Shown: positions 1 to 6,778 of the stretch, in pieces
How positions within the stretch are numbered: the first letter of the stretch is position 1
Layout: each line of letters opens with the position of its first letter
Assembly: GCA_024645145.1 (NCBI GenBank)
Contig: JAHEGL010000036.1
Span: forward strand, 1-7,271
Origin: Planktotalea sp.
GTDB taxonomy: Bacteria > Pseudomonadota > Alphaproteobacteria > Rhodobacterales > Rhodobacteraceae
Direction of reading: 5' to 3'
DNA: 7,271 nucleotides
The notes under the pieces: model-generated
Told to the model about the DNA's origin: nothing
Database searches by the model: none
What the model saw: the letters and a program-made list of their open reading frames with translations, nothing else
Translations under genes and position numbers: made by a program

Positions 1-119
1 TTTCAATATATTATTGTCTGCTTGTAATGCAGTACATTAATGCTCTGGGCTATTTAGATATCACCGGCATCAATACGATACCCCTTGCGCAATGCTATTG
101 GCTTTGATCAGGTCACAGC
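1..119. other. Non-coding leader upstream of the transporter gene
   Basis: No gene is supported here. Two of the forward frames close within the first 40 bases; the third stays open from position 3 to a TGA at 105-107 but its 34 codons have no plausible start context and no recognisable family. The region is visibly richer in A and T than the genes, which fits a promoter and leader for the gene starting at 120. A loose inverted repeat CTGC-N7-GCAG sits at 18-32 and is too short to interpret. Confidence 0.6.
14..41 (+). promoter_or_regulatory. Possible sigma70-type promoter for the transporter gene
   Basis: TTGTCT at 14-19 matches TTGACA at four of six bases. It is followed after 16 bases by ATTAAT at 36-41, which matches TATAAT at four of six. 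The spacing and the distance to the start codon at 120 are acceptable, but matches this good occur by chance in AT-rich DNA, so this is only a candidate. Confidence 0.2.
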
Positions 120-1022
120 ATGGAAGAACAACAACAACGCCCTTTGGTTGGCGTCATATGGATGATCGTCGCCGGGTTGTGCTTTGTTGCAGTCACGGCG
201 CTGGTGAAGCTGAACGGCCCACGTATTCCAGCCGCAGAAGCTGCGTTTCTACGCTACGGTTTGGGGTTGGTGTTTTTACTGCCGTTGTTGAAAGTTCTTA
301 GGGACACCATGTTCACACCGCGCCTGATACGCCTGATTGCGGTGCGCGGAGTTTTCCACACATTTGGTGTCACGCTTTGGTTCTTTGCGATGACCCAAAT
401 TTCAATCGCCGAAGTGACGGCAATGAACTACCTCACACCTGTATTCGTTACGATTGCCGCCGCAATTTTCCTGAAAGAACGCTTGGCGTTTCGCCGGATC
501 CTTGCGGTTTGTTTTGCGCTTTTGGGAGCGATGATTATCCTGAGGCCAGGCTTTCGAGAGGTAAGTATCGGACATCTGGCGATGCTTGCCGTCGCTTGCG
601 TGTTTTGCGTGTCCTACCTGACCGCGAAAATGCTTGCTGACGCTTTGCCCGCGTCCGTTGTTGTGTCGATGCTGTCGATTGCGGTGACTATTGGGCTTGC
701 TCCACTGGCTTATATTGATTGGATACCGCCAACAGCAGGCGAGGTTGGGCTGTTGTTTTTGGTGGCTTGTTTTGCCACTGCGGGACATTTCGCGATGACT
801 GTTGCCTTTGCAAATGCGCCTTTGACCGTCACGCAGCCGGTTACTTTTGTGCAACTCATCTGGGCCGTCTCACTTGGCTATTTCGCTTTTGGCGAACCTG
901 TGGATCTTTGGGTGGTGTTTGGCGGTTTCGTCATTTTGAGCTCGATCACCTTCATCACATGGCGTGAGGCTGTCCTGAAGCGTGGTGAGATCACACCAAG
1001 TGCGCATGTGCCCAAGGTTTAA
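120..1022 (+). CDS. EamA/DMT-family transporter (ten-helix inner-membrane protein)
   Basis: Encodes 300 residues, the usual length for the drug/metabolite transporter superfamily. The protein reads as two EamA repeats, about residues 10-141 and 150-282, each with about five hydrophobic helices. Family features include the segment around residues 98-122 (EVTAMNYLTPVFV followed by FLKERL) and its counterpart around 234-260 (LTVTQPVTFVQLIW then FAFGEP), where the typical E-P/K-E loop closes the fourth helix of each half. The ATG at 120 has a modest AGG at 110-112, seven bases upstream. It lies upstream of the choline operon in the same direction but is separated by 142 bases that carry the BetI-type operator, so it is probably a separate transcription unit. 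Known members move amino acids, nucleotides, quaternary amines or other metabolites. The substrate cannot be inferred here, and a link to choline or betaine is only suggested by position. Family assignment is firm. Confidence 0.93.
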   Translation: MEEQQQRPLVGVIWMIVAGLCFVAVTALVKLNGPRIPAAEAAFLRYGLGLVFLLPLLKVLRDTMFTPRLIRLIAVRGVFHTFGVTLWFFAMTQISIAEVTAMNYLTPVFVTIAAAIFLKERLAFRRILAVCFALLGAMIILRPGFREVSIGHLAMLAVACVFCVSYLTAKMLADALPASVVVSMLSIAVTIGLAPLAYIDWIPPTAGEVGLLFLVACFATAGHFAMTVAFANAPLTVTQPVTFVQLIWAVSLGYFAFGEPVDLWVVFGGFVILSSITFITWREAVLKRGEITPSAHVPKV

Positions 1023-1098
1023 ACTTTCCGAGGGAAATTGAGCGTCGCATGAGTTTATTGGAAAAATGAAGCAGGGCGTTGCGCAGGTTTGCAAGTTT

Positions 1099-1122
1099 TT
1101 TATTGATTGACTGGTCAATAAA
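1099..1122. promoter_or_regulatory. BetI-type operator overlapping the probable bet promoter
   Basis: The arms TTTATTGA (1099-1106) and TCAATAAA (1115-1122) are a perfect 8-bp inverted repeat. Inside it lies a tighter dyad, ATTGAC-TG-GTCAAT (1106-1119). Beyond the outer arms, three of the next four pairs also match (1095-1098 with 1123-1126). BetI is a TetR-type dimer known to bind a dyad beside its own gene, and the ATTGA/TCAAT core is like the sites I recall for it. TTGATT at 1104-1109 could be a -35 box with CAAGAT at 1126-1131 as a weak -10, which would place the operator over the promoter, as expected for a repressor. The dyad is seen directly; the assignment to BetI is inference from its place. 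Confidence 0.6.
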
Positions 1123-1141
1123 GAACAAGATAGCTGTTCTT
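1121..1141. repeat. Perfect 7-bp inverted repeat AAGAACA-N7-TGTTCTT
   Basis: AAGAACA at 1121-1127 is the exact reverse complement of TGTTCTT at 1135-1141, separated by seven bases. It abuts the BetI-type operator and lies 24 bases before the betI ATG. It could be a binding site for a second dimeric regulator, or a hairpin in the 5' leader of the mRNA. No run of T follows, so it does not look like a terminator. Confidence 0.5.
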
Positions 1142-1155
1142 CCAAACGTGTTTGG
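1142..1155. repeat. Perfect dyad CCAAAC-GT-GTTTGG touching the betI ribosome binding site
   Basis: The 14 bases form a perfect 6-bp inverted repeat around a GT centre. The last two bases of the right arm are the first two bases of the GGGAG ribosome binding site (1154-1158). As RNA it could fold as a five-pair stem with a four-base loop and partly mask that site. As DNA it could be an operator. Both readings are inference. Confidence 0.45.
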
Positions 1156-1158
1156 GAG
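1154..1158 (+). promoter_or_regulatory. Ribosome binding site that sets the betI start
   Basis: GGGAG lies six bases before the ATG at 1165 but only three bases before the in-frame GTG at 1162. The spacing therefore favours ATG 1165, which also gives the MPK-x-GM N-terminus typical of BetI. Confidence 0.7.
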
Positions 1159-1164
1159 TCAGTG

Positions 1165-1746
1165 ATGCCAAAAGTTGGTATGGAACCTATTCGTCGCACA
1201 GCGCTGGTTGAGGCGACGATCCATGAGATCGGCGCGCATGGATCATTGGATGTCACAGTCGGTGCGATTGCAAAGCGAGCAGGCATGTCGAGCGCGTTGG
1301 CGCATCACTATTTTGGCGGCAAGGAACAGATTTTTCTGGCGGCAATGCGCCATACTCTAAAGCTATACGGTGCAGAGGTCAGCGCGGCTTTAAAGGAAAC
1401 GCATACCTGCTTGCAAAGGGCAGAGGCGATTGTGAAAGCGTCCTTCGCAAGTTCAAACTTTCGACCCGAAGTTATTGCTGCTTGGCTCAATTTTTACGTG
1501 CTTGCACAGACTGTGCCAGATGCGAAGCGTTTGCTTACTATTTATCAGGCGCGGCTGCGTTCGAACCTCGTTTATGCGTTGCGCCCACTTTTGCATGCGC
1601 GGGCGGTAGATGTGGCGTCTCGCACTGCAGCTTTGATCGATGGTGTTTACTTGCACCAAAGCCTTGTGAAGTCGACAGCGGAGCATTCGCAAGCGGCAGA
1701 AGATGTCCTCGCATATCTCGAATTTGAATTGAAAGGGGCACCGTGA
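1165..1746 (+). CDS. betI: Transcriptional repressor BetI (TetR family)
   Basis: Encodes 193 residues, close to the roughly 195 of E. coli BetI. The start MPKVGMEPIRR is characteristic of the family. The TetR helix-turn-helix covers about residues 27-50 (DVTVGAIAKRAGMSSALAHH then YFGGKE). The ligand-binding half contains the BetI-like stretch FRPEVIAAWLNFY at 99-111 and LIDGVYLHQSL at 157-167. In known systems BetI blocks the choline-to-betaine genes and is released by choline. Here it is the first gene of its own operon behind a fitting operator dyad, so autoregulation is likely. ATG 1165 is preferred to GTG 1162 because of the ribosome binding site spacing. Its TGA overlaps the betC ATG by one base (TGATG), implying translational coupling. 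The identification is firm; the effector is inferred from family. Confidence 0.95.
   Translation: MPKVGMEPIRRTALVEATIHEIGAHGSLDVTVGAIAKRAGMSSALAHHYFGGKEQIFLAAMRHTLKLYGAEVSAALKETHTCLQRAEAIVKASFASSNFRPEVIAAWLNFYVLAQTVPDAKRLLTIYQARLRSNLVYALRPLLHARAVDVASRTAALIDGVYLHQSLVKSTAEHSQAAEDVLAYLEFELKGAP
1732..1738 (+). promoter_or_regulatory. Ribosome binding site that sets the betC start
   Basis: AAAGGGG ends seven bases before the ATG at 1746 and four bases before the in-frame GTG at 1743. The spacing supports ATG 1746. The site lies inside the last codons of betI. Confidence 0.65.
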
Positions 1747-3254
1747 TGAACAAGCCAAATATTCTGATTTTCATGGTTGATCAACTCAACGGTACTTTCT
1801 TTCCAGACGGTCCTGCTGATTGGCTGCATGCACCCAACATCAAAAAGCTTGCCGCGCGCTCAACGCGTTTCAAGAACGCTTATACGGCCAGTCCGCTTTG
1901 CGCGCCCGGTCGGGCGAGTTATATGTCGGGTCAGTTGCCAAGCGTGACAGGCGTTTATGACAATGCGGCTGAATTTCCGTCATCCATTCCGACCTATGCT
2001 CATCATCTGCGTCGCGCGGGCTATCAAACTTGTCTCAGCGGGAAGATGCATTTTGTTGGGCCAGATCAGCTTCACGGTTTTGAAGAACGTATGACGACGG
2101 ATATTTACCCACCTGATTTTGGCTGGACACCGGATTACCGCAAGCCCGGCGAGCGGATCGAGTGGTGGTATCACAACATGGGCAGTGTGACGGGTGCAGG
2201 TGTTGCCGAAATCACCAATCAAATGGAATATGACGACGAGGTTGCTTATCACGCGACGCGCAAAATATACGATTATGCGCGTGGTAAGGATGCGCGCCCG
2301 TGGTGTATGACAGTCAGCTTTACGCACCCTCATGACCCATATGTCGCGCGTCGCAAGTACTGGGATTTGTATGAGGATTGTGAGCACCTTATGCCAGAGG
2401 TTGGTCCGATCCCTTACGAGGAGCAAGACGCCCATTCCCAGCGCATTCTAGACGCCAACGACCGCGATAATTTCAATATCTCGGACGATCATATCCGCCG
2501 TGCGCGTCGCGCTTATTTCGCCAATATTTCTTATCTAGATGATAAGGTTGGCGAAGTCATGGAAGCGCTCGAAAGTACGCGCCAAGAGGCGATCATTCTC
2601 TTTGTGGCTGACCACGGCGATATGCTGGGGGAGCGGGGCTTGTGGTTCAAGATGTCGTTCTTTGAAGGCTCCGCACGCGTGCCATTGATGATTTCATCGC
2701 CCGATATGACCCCAGGGTTGGTGACCGACGCAGTCAGCAACATAGATGTATGCCCAACCCTGTGTGATCTTGCTGGCGTGTCGATGGAAGAGGTCATGCC
2801 GTGGACTGCGGGCATGTCACTTGTTCCCATGGGGCAAGGTGTCGAACGCACAGAGCCAGTCGCGATGGAATATGCCGGCGAGGCGAGTTATGCGCCGCTT
2901 GTGTGCCTGCGTTACGGCAAATGGAAATATGTGCGTTGTAGCCTTGATCCAGATCAGCTGTTTGATCTGGACGCAGATCCCGCAGAGCTCAAGAACCTAG
3001 CGGAAGCACCAGAGCATCAGGGCACGCGCGAGAGCCTGTGCGCGAAATCGGAACAGCGCTGGGATCTGGAGCGCTTTGATGAAGAAGTGCGCCGGTCTCA
3101 AGCGCGCCGCTGGGTTGTCTATGAGGCTTTGCGCAATGGCGATTATTTCCCATGGGATTATCAGCCGCTTCAAAAAGCATCAGAGCGCTACATGCGCAAT
3201 CATATGGATCTTAATATTCTGGAAGAAAGCCAGCGTTTCCCGAGAGGGGAATAA
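1746..3254 (+). CDS. betC: Choline-sulfatase BetC
   Basis: Encodes 502 residues from ATG 1746, the normal size for choline sulfatase (alkaline-phosphatase superfamily). It hydrolyses choline-O-sulfate to choline and sulfate. The sulfatase signature C-x-P-x-R is present as CAPGR, with the nucleophile Cys52, converted to formylglycine in active enzymes, and Arg56. Metal and sulfate ligands are visible: Asp12 in the N-terminal MVDQLNG, Lys100 and His102 in SGKMHFVG, His195 in THPHDP, Asp289-His290 in VADHGDMLGE, and Lys302. The last 60 or so residues, including RRWVVYEALRNGDYFPWDYQ, match the C-terminal extension specific to choline sulfatases that closes the active site of neighbouring subunits. 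No signal peptide is seen, so it acts in the cytoplasm on imported substrate. A formylglycine-generating enzyme is needed and is not in this window. It overlaps betI by one base and is followed by betB after 48 bases. Confidence 0.96.
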   Translation: MNKPNILIFMVDQLNGTFFPDGPADWLHAPNIKKLAARSTRFKNAYTASPLCAPGRASYMSGQLPSVTGVYDNAAEFPSSIPTYAHHLRRAGYQTCLSGKMHFVGPDQLHGFEERMTTDIYPPDFGWTPDYRKPGERIEWWYHNMGSVTGAGVAEITNQMEYDDEVAYHATRKIYDYARGKDARPWCMTVSFTHPHDPYVARRKYWDLYEDCEHLMPEVGPIPYEEQDAHSQRILDANDRDNFNISDDHIRRARRAYFANISYLDDKVGEVMEALESTRQEAIILFVADHGDMLGERGLWFKMSFFEGSARVPLMISSPDMTPGLVTDAVSNIDVCPTLCDLAGVSMEEVMPWTAGMSLVPMGQGVERTEPVAMEYAGEASYAPLVCLRYGKWKYVRCSLDPDQLFDLDADPAELKNLAEAPEHQGTRESLCAKSEQRWDLERFDEEVRRSQARRWVVYEALRNGDYFPWDYQPLQKASERYMRNHMDLNILEESQRFPRGE

Positions 3255-3302
3255 ACGACCGCTATCTCTTTCCAAGTCACTCAAAACGAGCAGGAGCCAC
3301 TT

Positions 3303-4760
3303 ATGCCCTATCCAACTCAGCCAACAGCCAGCCATTTTGTAAATGGCGCTTATGTCGAAGACACAGCCGGTGCTGAAATACCGGTGATTTACCCCGCAAC
3401 AGGCGAGCAGATCGCGCTGGTGCATGAGGCGACACCTGCCATCATCGAACACGCACTGAACTCAGCGAAAGCGGCTCAAAAAGCTTGGGCGGCATTGTCG
3501 GGAACCGAACGTGGCCGCATTTTGCGCCGCGCGGCGGAAATGATCCGCGAGCGCAATCATGATTTGTCGGTGCTGGAAACCTATGACACCGGCAAGCCCA
3601 TGTCTGAAACGTTGTATGTGGATGCCACGTCTGGCGCGGATGCGCTGGAATATTTCGGTGGCCTTGCGGGGTCTCTCACGGGGGAGCACATTCAGCTGGG
3701 GGATGATTGGGTCTACACCCGTCGTGAGGCTTTGGGAGTTTGTATTGGTATTGGTGCGTGGAACTATCCAACGCAAATCGCTTGCTGGAAGGGTGCGCCA
3801 GCGCTCGCTTGTGGCAATGCGATGGTCTTTAAACCCTCCGAGACGACACCGCTGTGCGCCCTAAAGGTGGCCGAAATCCTGCACGAAGCAGGGCTGCCTG
3901 CGGGTCTTTATAACGTCATCCAAGGAACAGGCGCTGTTGGCGCGCCGCTGGTCAGCGATCCGCGCGTAGATAAGGTGTCGCTGACAGGATCAGTGCCAAC
4001 AGGACGCAAAGTTTATGCGGCGGCTGCGGCAGGGATCAAGAATGTCACGATGGAACTTGGGGGCAAATCCCCTTTGATCATCTTTGATGATGCAAGTTTG
4101 GAAGACGCAGTTGGTGGGGCCATTTTGGCGAACTTCTATTCTTCTGGTCAGGTCTGCTCAAACGGGACGCGGGTCTTTGTCCAAAAGGGCATCAAGGAAG
4201 CATTTCTAGCGCGCTTGCACGAACGACTGTCTGAAGCCGTCATCGGCGATCCGATGGATGAGGCGACTAATTTCGGCCCGATGGTCTCGGAAAACCAGAT
4301 GAAGATCGTGCAAAGCTATATCGAGAAGGGCAAAGCAGACGGCGCGCGCCTTGTCTGTGGCGGTGCGCGCTTGGAGCGCGAGGGCTATTATCTTGAGCCA
4401 ACTGTTTTCGCTGATGTCAAAGACGATATGATCATTGCACGCGAAGAGATTTTTGGCCCCGTCATGGCGGTCCTTGATTTTGACGCGGAAGACGATGCAA
4501 TCGCGCGCGCCAATGCGACAGAGTTTGGCCTGTCTGCGGGTGTGTTTACCTCTGATTTGACGCGCGGGCACCGTGTGATTGCGCAGCTTCAAGCCGGATC
4601 GTGCTTTATCAATTCGTACAACGATGCACCGGTCGAAGCGCCCTTTGGCGGATCGAAACAATCGGGTGTGGGGCGTGAAAACTCCAAAGCCGCGATAGAG
4701 CACTATAGCCAGATGAAATCCGTCTACGTGCGCATGGGGGCAGTCGATGCCCCCTTCTAG
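3303..4760 (+). CDS. betB: Betaine-aldehyde dehydrogenase BetB
   Basis: Encodes 485 residues (E. coli BetB has about 490). It oxidises betaine aldehyde to glycine betaine with NAD(P)+ in the cytosol, the last step of the pathway. It is a full aldehyde dehydrogenase. The Rossmann cofactor domain carries GAWNYP with Asn154, KPSE with Lys177, and LTGS-x-PTG at 227-234. The general base is Glu251 in MELGGKSP and the nucleophile is Cys285 in [12 protein letters not shown], a form typical of betaine aldehyde dehydrogenases. The conserved EEIFGP motif begins at 381. The C-terminus has [13 protein letters not shown] and ends [13 protein letters not shown], close to other BetB proteins. The ATG at 3303 has a strong AGGAG at 3292-3296, six bases upstream. 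The 48-base gap after betC shows no terminator, so it is read as the same operon. The last 14 bases overlap the next small gene. Confidence 0.97.
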   Translation: MPYPTQPTASHFVNGAYVEDTAGAEIPVIYPATGEQIALVHEATPAIIEHALNSAKAAQKAWAALSGTERGRILRRAAEMIRERNHDLSVLETYDTGKPMSETLYVDATSGADALEYFGGLAGSLTGEHIQLGDDWVYTRREALGVCIGIGAWNYPTQIACWKGAPALACGNAMVFKPSETTPLCALKVAEILHEAGLPAGLYNVIQGTGAVGAPLVSDPRVDKVSLTGSVPTGRKVYAAAAAGIKNVTMELGGKSPLIIFDDASLEDAVGGAILANFYSSGQVCSNGTRVFVQKGIKEAFLARLHERLSEAVIGDPMDEATNFGPMVSENQMKIVQSYIEKGKADGARLVCGGARLEREGYYLEPTVFADVKDDMIIAREEIFGPVMAVLDFDAEDDAIARANATEFGLSAGVFTSDLTRGHRVIAQLQAGSCFINSYNDAPVEAPFGGSKQSGVGRENSKAAIEHYSQMKSVYVRMGAVDAPF

Positions 4761-4992
4761 CGCTGCGCCCCGTCTTGAAATGGTTGACATTGTTAAGTGG
4801 GTTGCGACTGCCATTCAGCTCGTTGGCTATGGGCTCACTGGTCTCAACATCGTACCTTGGAACATATTCGCATTCTTCATTGGGATTTTTCTCTGGTTCG
4901 CGGTTGTTGTGATGTGGAAGGACCGTGCGATTATGTTCGTTCATGTTGGTGCATTTCTTTCGTTGTTGTTTGGGTATCTCAATGCAAGTTGA
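4747..4992 (+). CDS. Small three-helix membrane protein in the bet operon, function unknown
   Basis: Encodes 81 residues in a different frame from both neighbours. The start ATG lies 14 bases inside betB, and the end overlaps betA by 11 bases. A G-rich site (4736-4740) is six bases before the ATG. Three hydrophobic segments are visible at about 17-34, 38-57 and 61-78, with charged residues limited to short loops (K17, and K58-D59-R60 between helices 2 and 3). The pattern [12 protein letters not shown], then PWN, then [16 protein letters not shown] looks like a real conserved small membrane protein and not chance coding. I recall uncharacterised alphaproteobacterial families of this size and layout (possibly DUF6552, from memory and not verified). 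An internal ATG at 4780 would remove eleven weakly hydrophobic residues and is an alternative start. The place between the two oxidation enzymes suggests a role with membrane-bound BetA, or in substrate uptake. This is inference only. Confidence 0.8.
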   Translation: MPPSSAAPRLEMVDIVKWVATAIQLVGYGLTGLNIVPWNIFAFFIGIFLWFAVVVMWKDRAIMFVHVGAFLSLLFGYLNAS

Positions 4993-6631
4993 CTATGTTA
5001 TTATCGGCGCTGGCTCTGCCGGTTGCGCAATCGCTTATCGTTTAAGTGAAGCTGGTCATTCGGTGATTGTTATCGAGTACGGCGGCACTGATATGGGGCC
5101 GCTCATTCAGATGCCTGCGGCGCTCAATTATCCGATGAACATGAAGCTTTATGACTGGGGCTATCGCTCTGAACCGGAGCCACATCTCAACAATCGCAGA
5201 TTGGCATGTCCACGCGGTAAGGTGGTTGGTGGGTCATCCTCGATCAACGGAATGGTTTATGTGCGCGGTCACGCGAAGGATTTTGACCATTGGGCCGAGA
5301 GCGGTGCAGCGGGGTGGTCTTATGCGGATGTGCTCCCGTATTACAAACGCATGGAGAGCTGGAGCAGCGCAGGGCATGGGGGTGATCCCGAGTGGCGCGG
5401 TAAAAAGGGCCCGCTGCATGTGACGCGCGGCCCACGCAAGAACCCCTTGTTCAAAGCTTTCGTCAACGCAGGTCGCCAAGCCGGCTATGAAACGACGGAT
5501 GACTATAATGGCGAGAAGCAAGAGGGCTTTGGCCCGATGGAGCAAACGGTGCACAACGGTCGGCGCTGGTCTGCGGCCAATGCGTATCTTAGGCCTGCGC
5601 AAAGAAACGGAAATTGCACTGTTGTAAGTGGTCTTGCTGAACGGATCGTTATCGAGAACGGTCGCGCGAGGGGCGTTGCTTTGGTGGGCGGCGATATGAT
5701 CAAAGCGCGCCGTGAAGTGATTGTCGCGGCGAGTTCGATCAATTCGCCCAAGTTGCTTATGCTCTCTGGCATCGGTCCGGCTCAACATTTGGCCGAGCAT
5801 GGGATTGAGGTTGTCGCGGATCGCCCGGGTGTCGGGCAGAACCTGCAAGATCACCTAGAGCTTTATATTCAGATGGCCGCGTCTAAACCGATCACGTTGT
5901 TCAAACATTGGAATCTGCTTTCCAAAGCGTGGATCGGGGCGCAGTGGTTTTTTACCAAGACTGGTCTTGGGGCGTCTAACCAGTTTGAAAGCGCGGCCTT
6001 CGTGCGCTCAAAAGCGGGTGTGGACTATCCCGATATTCAGTATCATTTCCTGCCGATAGCGGTGCGATACGATGGGCAAGCCGCAGCTGAAGGCCATGGG
6101 TTCCAAGCACATGTTGGCCCGATGCGCAGCCCGTCGCGCGGAGAAGTGACGTTGCGCAGTGCTGACCCTAAGGATGATCCGGTGATCAGGTTCAACTACA
6201 TGAGCACGCCGCAAGATTGGGAAGACTTTCGCACTTGCATTCGCCTCACCCGCGAAGTGTTCGCCCAAGAGGCCTTCAAGCCATTTGTAAAACATGAAAT
6301 CCAACCGGGAGTTGATGTGCAAAGTGATGCAGAGCTCGATGCCTTCATCGCAGAGCACGCCGAGAGCGCCTATCATCCTTGCGGCACATGTAAGATTGGC
6401 GCAGCGCATGATCCGATGGCGGTTGTGGATCCAGAATGCCGTGTGATTGGTGTTGAGGGCTTGCGCGTTGCGGATAGTTCGATTTTTCCGCGCATCACAA
6501 ATGGCAACCTTAATGGGCCATCGATCATGGTCGGTGAAAAAGCTGCGGATCATATTTTGGGTGTGGATATGCTGGCCAAGAGCAATGATCGCCCTTGGTT
6601 GCATCCCGATTGGGACACGAAGCAGCGGTAA
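4982..6631 (+). CDS. betA: Choline dehydrogenase BetA (GMC oxidoreductase)
   Basis: Encodes 549 residues from ATG 4982 (E. coli BetA has about 556). It oxidises choline to betaine aldehyde with FAD and donates electrons to the respiratory chain at the inner membrane. The FAD-binding motif GAGSAG is at 9-14 directly after the start, with the acidic Glu32 ending the beta strand. GMC signature 1 ([14 protein letters not shown]) is at 77-90 and signature 2 ([16 protein letters not shown]) at 251-266. Catalytic residues are His465 in [12 protein letters not shown] and Asn511 in [11 protein letters not shown]. Ile88 takes the place of the FAD-linking histidine of choline oxidase, as in other BetA proteins, so FAD should be bound non-covalently. 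An open extension upstream to 4925 is rejected because it would put 19 odd residues before the Rossmann strand. The ribosome binding site is weak (GGG at 4972-4974), so translation probably depends on coupling to the small upstream gene, which it overlaps by 11 bases. Confidence 0.96.
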   Translation: MQVDYVIIGAGSAGCAIAYRLSEAGHSVIVIEYGGTDMGPLIQMPAALNYPMNMKLYDWGYRSEPEPHLNNRRLACPRGKVVGGSSSINGMVYVRGHAKDFDHWAESGAAGWSYADVLPYYKRMESWSSAGHGGDPEWRGKKGPLHVTRGPRKNPLFKAFVNAGRQAGYETTDDYNGEKQEGFGPMEQTVHNGRRWSAANAYLRPAQRNGNCTVVSGLAERIVIENGRARGVALVGGDMIKARREVIVAASSINSPKLLMLSGIGPAQHLAEHGIEVVADRPGVGQNLQDHLELYIQMAASKPITLFKHWNLLSKAWIGAQWFFTKTGLGASNQFESAAFVRSKAGVDYPDIQYHFLPIAVRYDGQAAAEGHGFQAHVGPMRSPSRGEVTLRSADPKDDPVIRFNYMSTPQDWEDFRTCIRLTREVFAQEAFKPFVKHEIQPGVDVQSDAELDAFIAEHAESAYHPCGTCKIGAAHDPMAVVDPECRVIGVEGLRVADSSIFPRITNGNLNGPSIMVGEKAADHILGVDMLAKSNDRPWLHPDWDTKQR

Positions 6632-6652
6632 CTTCTTCTGATATTGCGGGAA

Positions 6653-6670
6653 CGAGGGGCCAGCCCCTCG
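6653..6670 (+). terminator. Hairpin, probable end of the bet operon
   Basis: CGAGGGG (6653-6659) and CCCCTCG (6664-6670) form a perfect 7-bp GC-rich stem with loop CCAG, 22 bases after the betA stop. GGAA (6649-6652) and TTCC (6675-6678) can add a lower stem across a small bulge. There is no long T run, only a short TTT in the ATATTT that follows at 6682-6687, so intrinsic termination may be partial. Its place after the last bet gene and before a gap supports the call. Confidence 0.55.
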
Positions 6671-6708
6671 CGCTTTCCGGGATATTTAACGAGAGAGGAA
6701 GCGGCGCG

Positions 6709-6724
6709 TTTACGCTTTGTTAAC
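6709..6724. promoter_or_regulatory. Weak CtrA-like site upstream of the nuclease gene
   Basis: TTTA-N7-TTAAC differs at one base from the TTAA-N7-TTAAC consensus of the alphaproteobacterial regulator CtrA. A second TTAA at 6730-6733 is spaced six bases after the TTAA at 6720-6723, one short of consensus. A match like this can occur by chance in AT-rich gaps. Confidence 0.2.
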
Positions 6725-6778
6725 TTAGGTTAACGATTTGGATTGATGTTCGTAGGGTGCCGCTGGCATATCTTATGG

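Larger units (their letters stand above)
6632..6778. other. Intergenic region between betA and the nuclease gene
   Basis: No gene is seen. It contains the hairpin above, then CCGGGATATTT running into GAGAGAGGAAG, which resembles a short sequence I recall repeatedly after genes in Roseobacter genomes. Further on are two GTTAAC copies (6719-6724 and 6729-6734) spaced ten bases apart, about one helical turn, which are likely part of the control region of the downstream gene. No convincing -35/-10 pair could be picked. Confidence 0.5.

Noticed and set aside
402..854. Reverse-strand open frame of about 150 codons inside the transporter gene
   Set aside because: The forward frame is a clear EamA transporter; the antisense product is highly basic and unlike any family I know.
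1025..1037. Small hairpin TTTCC-GAG-GGAAA after the transporter stop
   Set aside because: A five-pair stem with a three-base loop and no T run is too weak to call a terminator.
1162..1164. GTG as the betI start
   Set aside because: It is only three bases from the GGGAG site; ATG 1165 has better spacing and gives the normal BetI N-terminus.
1743..1745. GTG as the betC start
   Set aside because: It is four bases from the ribosome binding site, while ATG 1746 is seven bases away and gives the usual M-x-KPNIL start.
4206..4814. Long reverse-strand open frame (about 202 codons) across the end of betB
   Set aside because: It lies opposite the conserved C-terminal half of betB, has no family-like sequence, and is rich in Arg, His and Ile in the way expected of an antisense shadow.
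4925..4981. In-frame upstream extension of betA
   Set aside because: It would add 19 residues before the N-terminal FAD-binding strand; BetA proteins begin directly at that strand, as with ATG 4982.
5234..5854. Reverse-strand open frame of about 206 codons inside betA
   Set aside because: It is the antisense of the GMC-fold coding sequence, has no recognisable domain and no ribosome binding site worth noting.
6008..6604. Reverse-strand open frame of about 198 codons inside betA
   Set aside because: It is opposite the conserved C-terminal catalytic part of betA, with composition typical of antisense translation.
6746..6778. Upstream in-frame ATG for the nuclease gene
   Set aside because: It would place eleven residues with Cys, Trp and His before the signal peptide; ATG 6779 gives a compact signal peptide. 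It cannot be fully excluded because both ribosome binding sites are weak.
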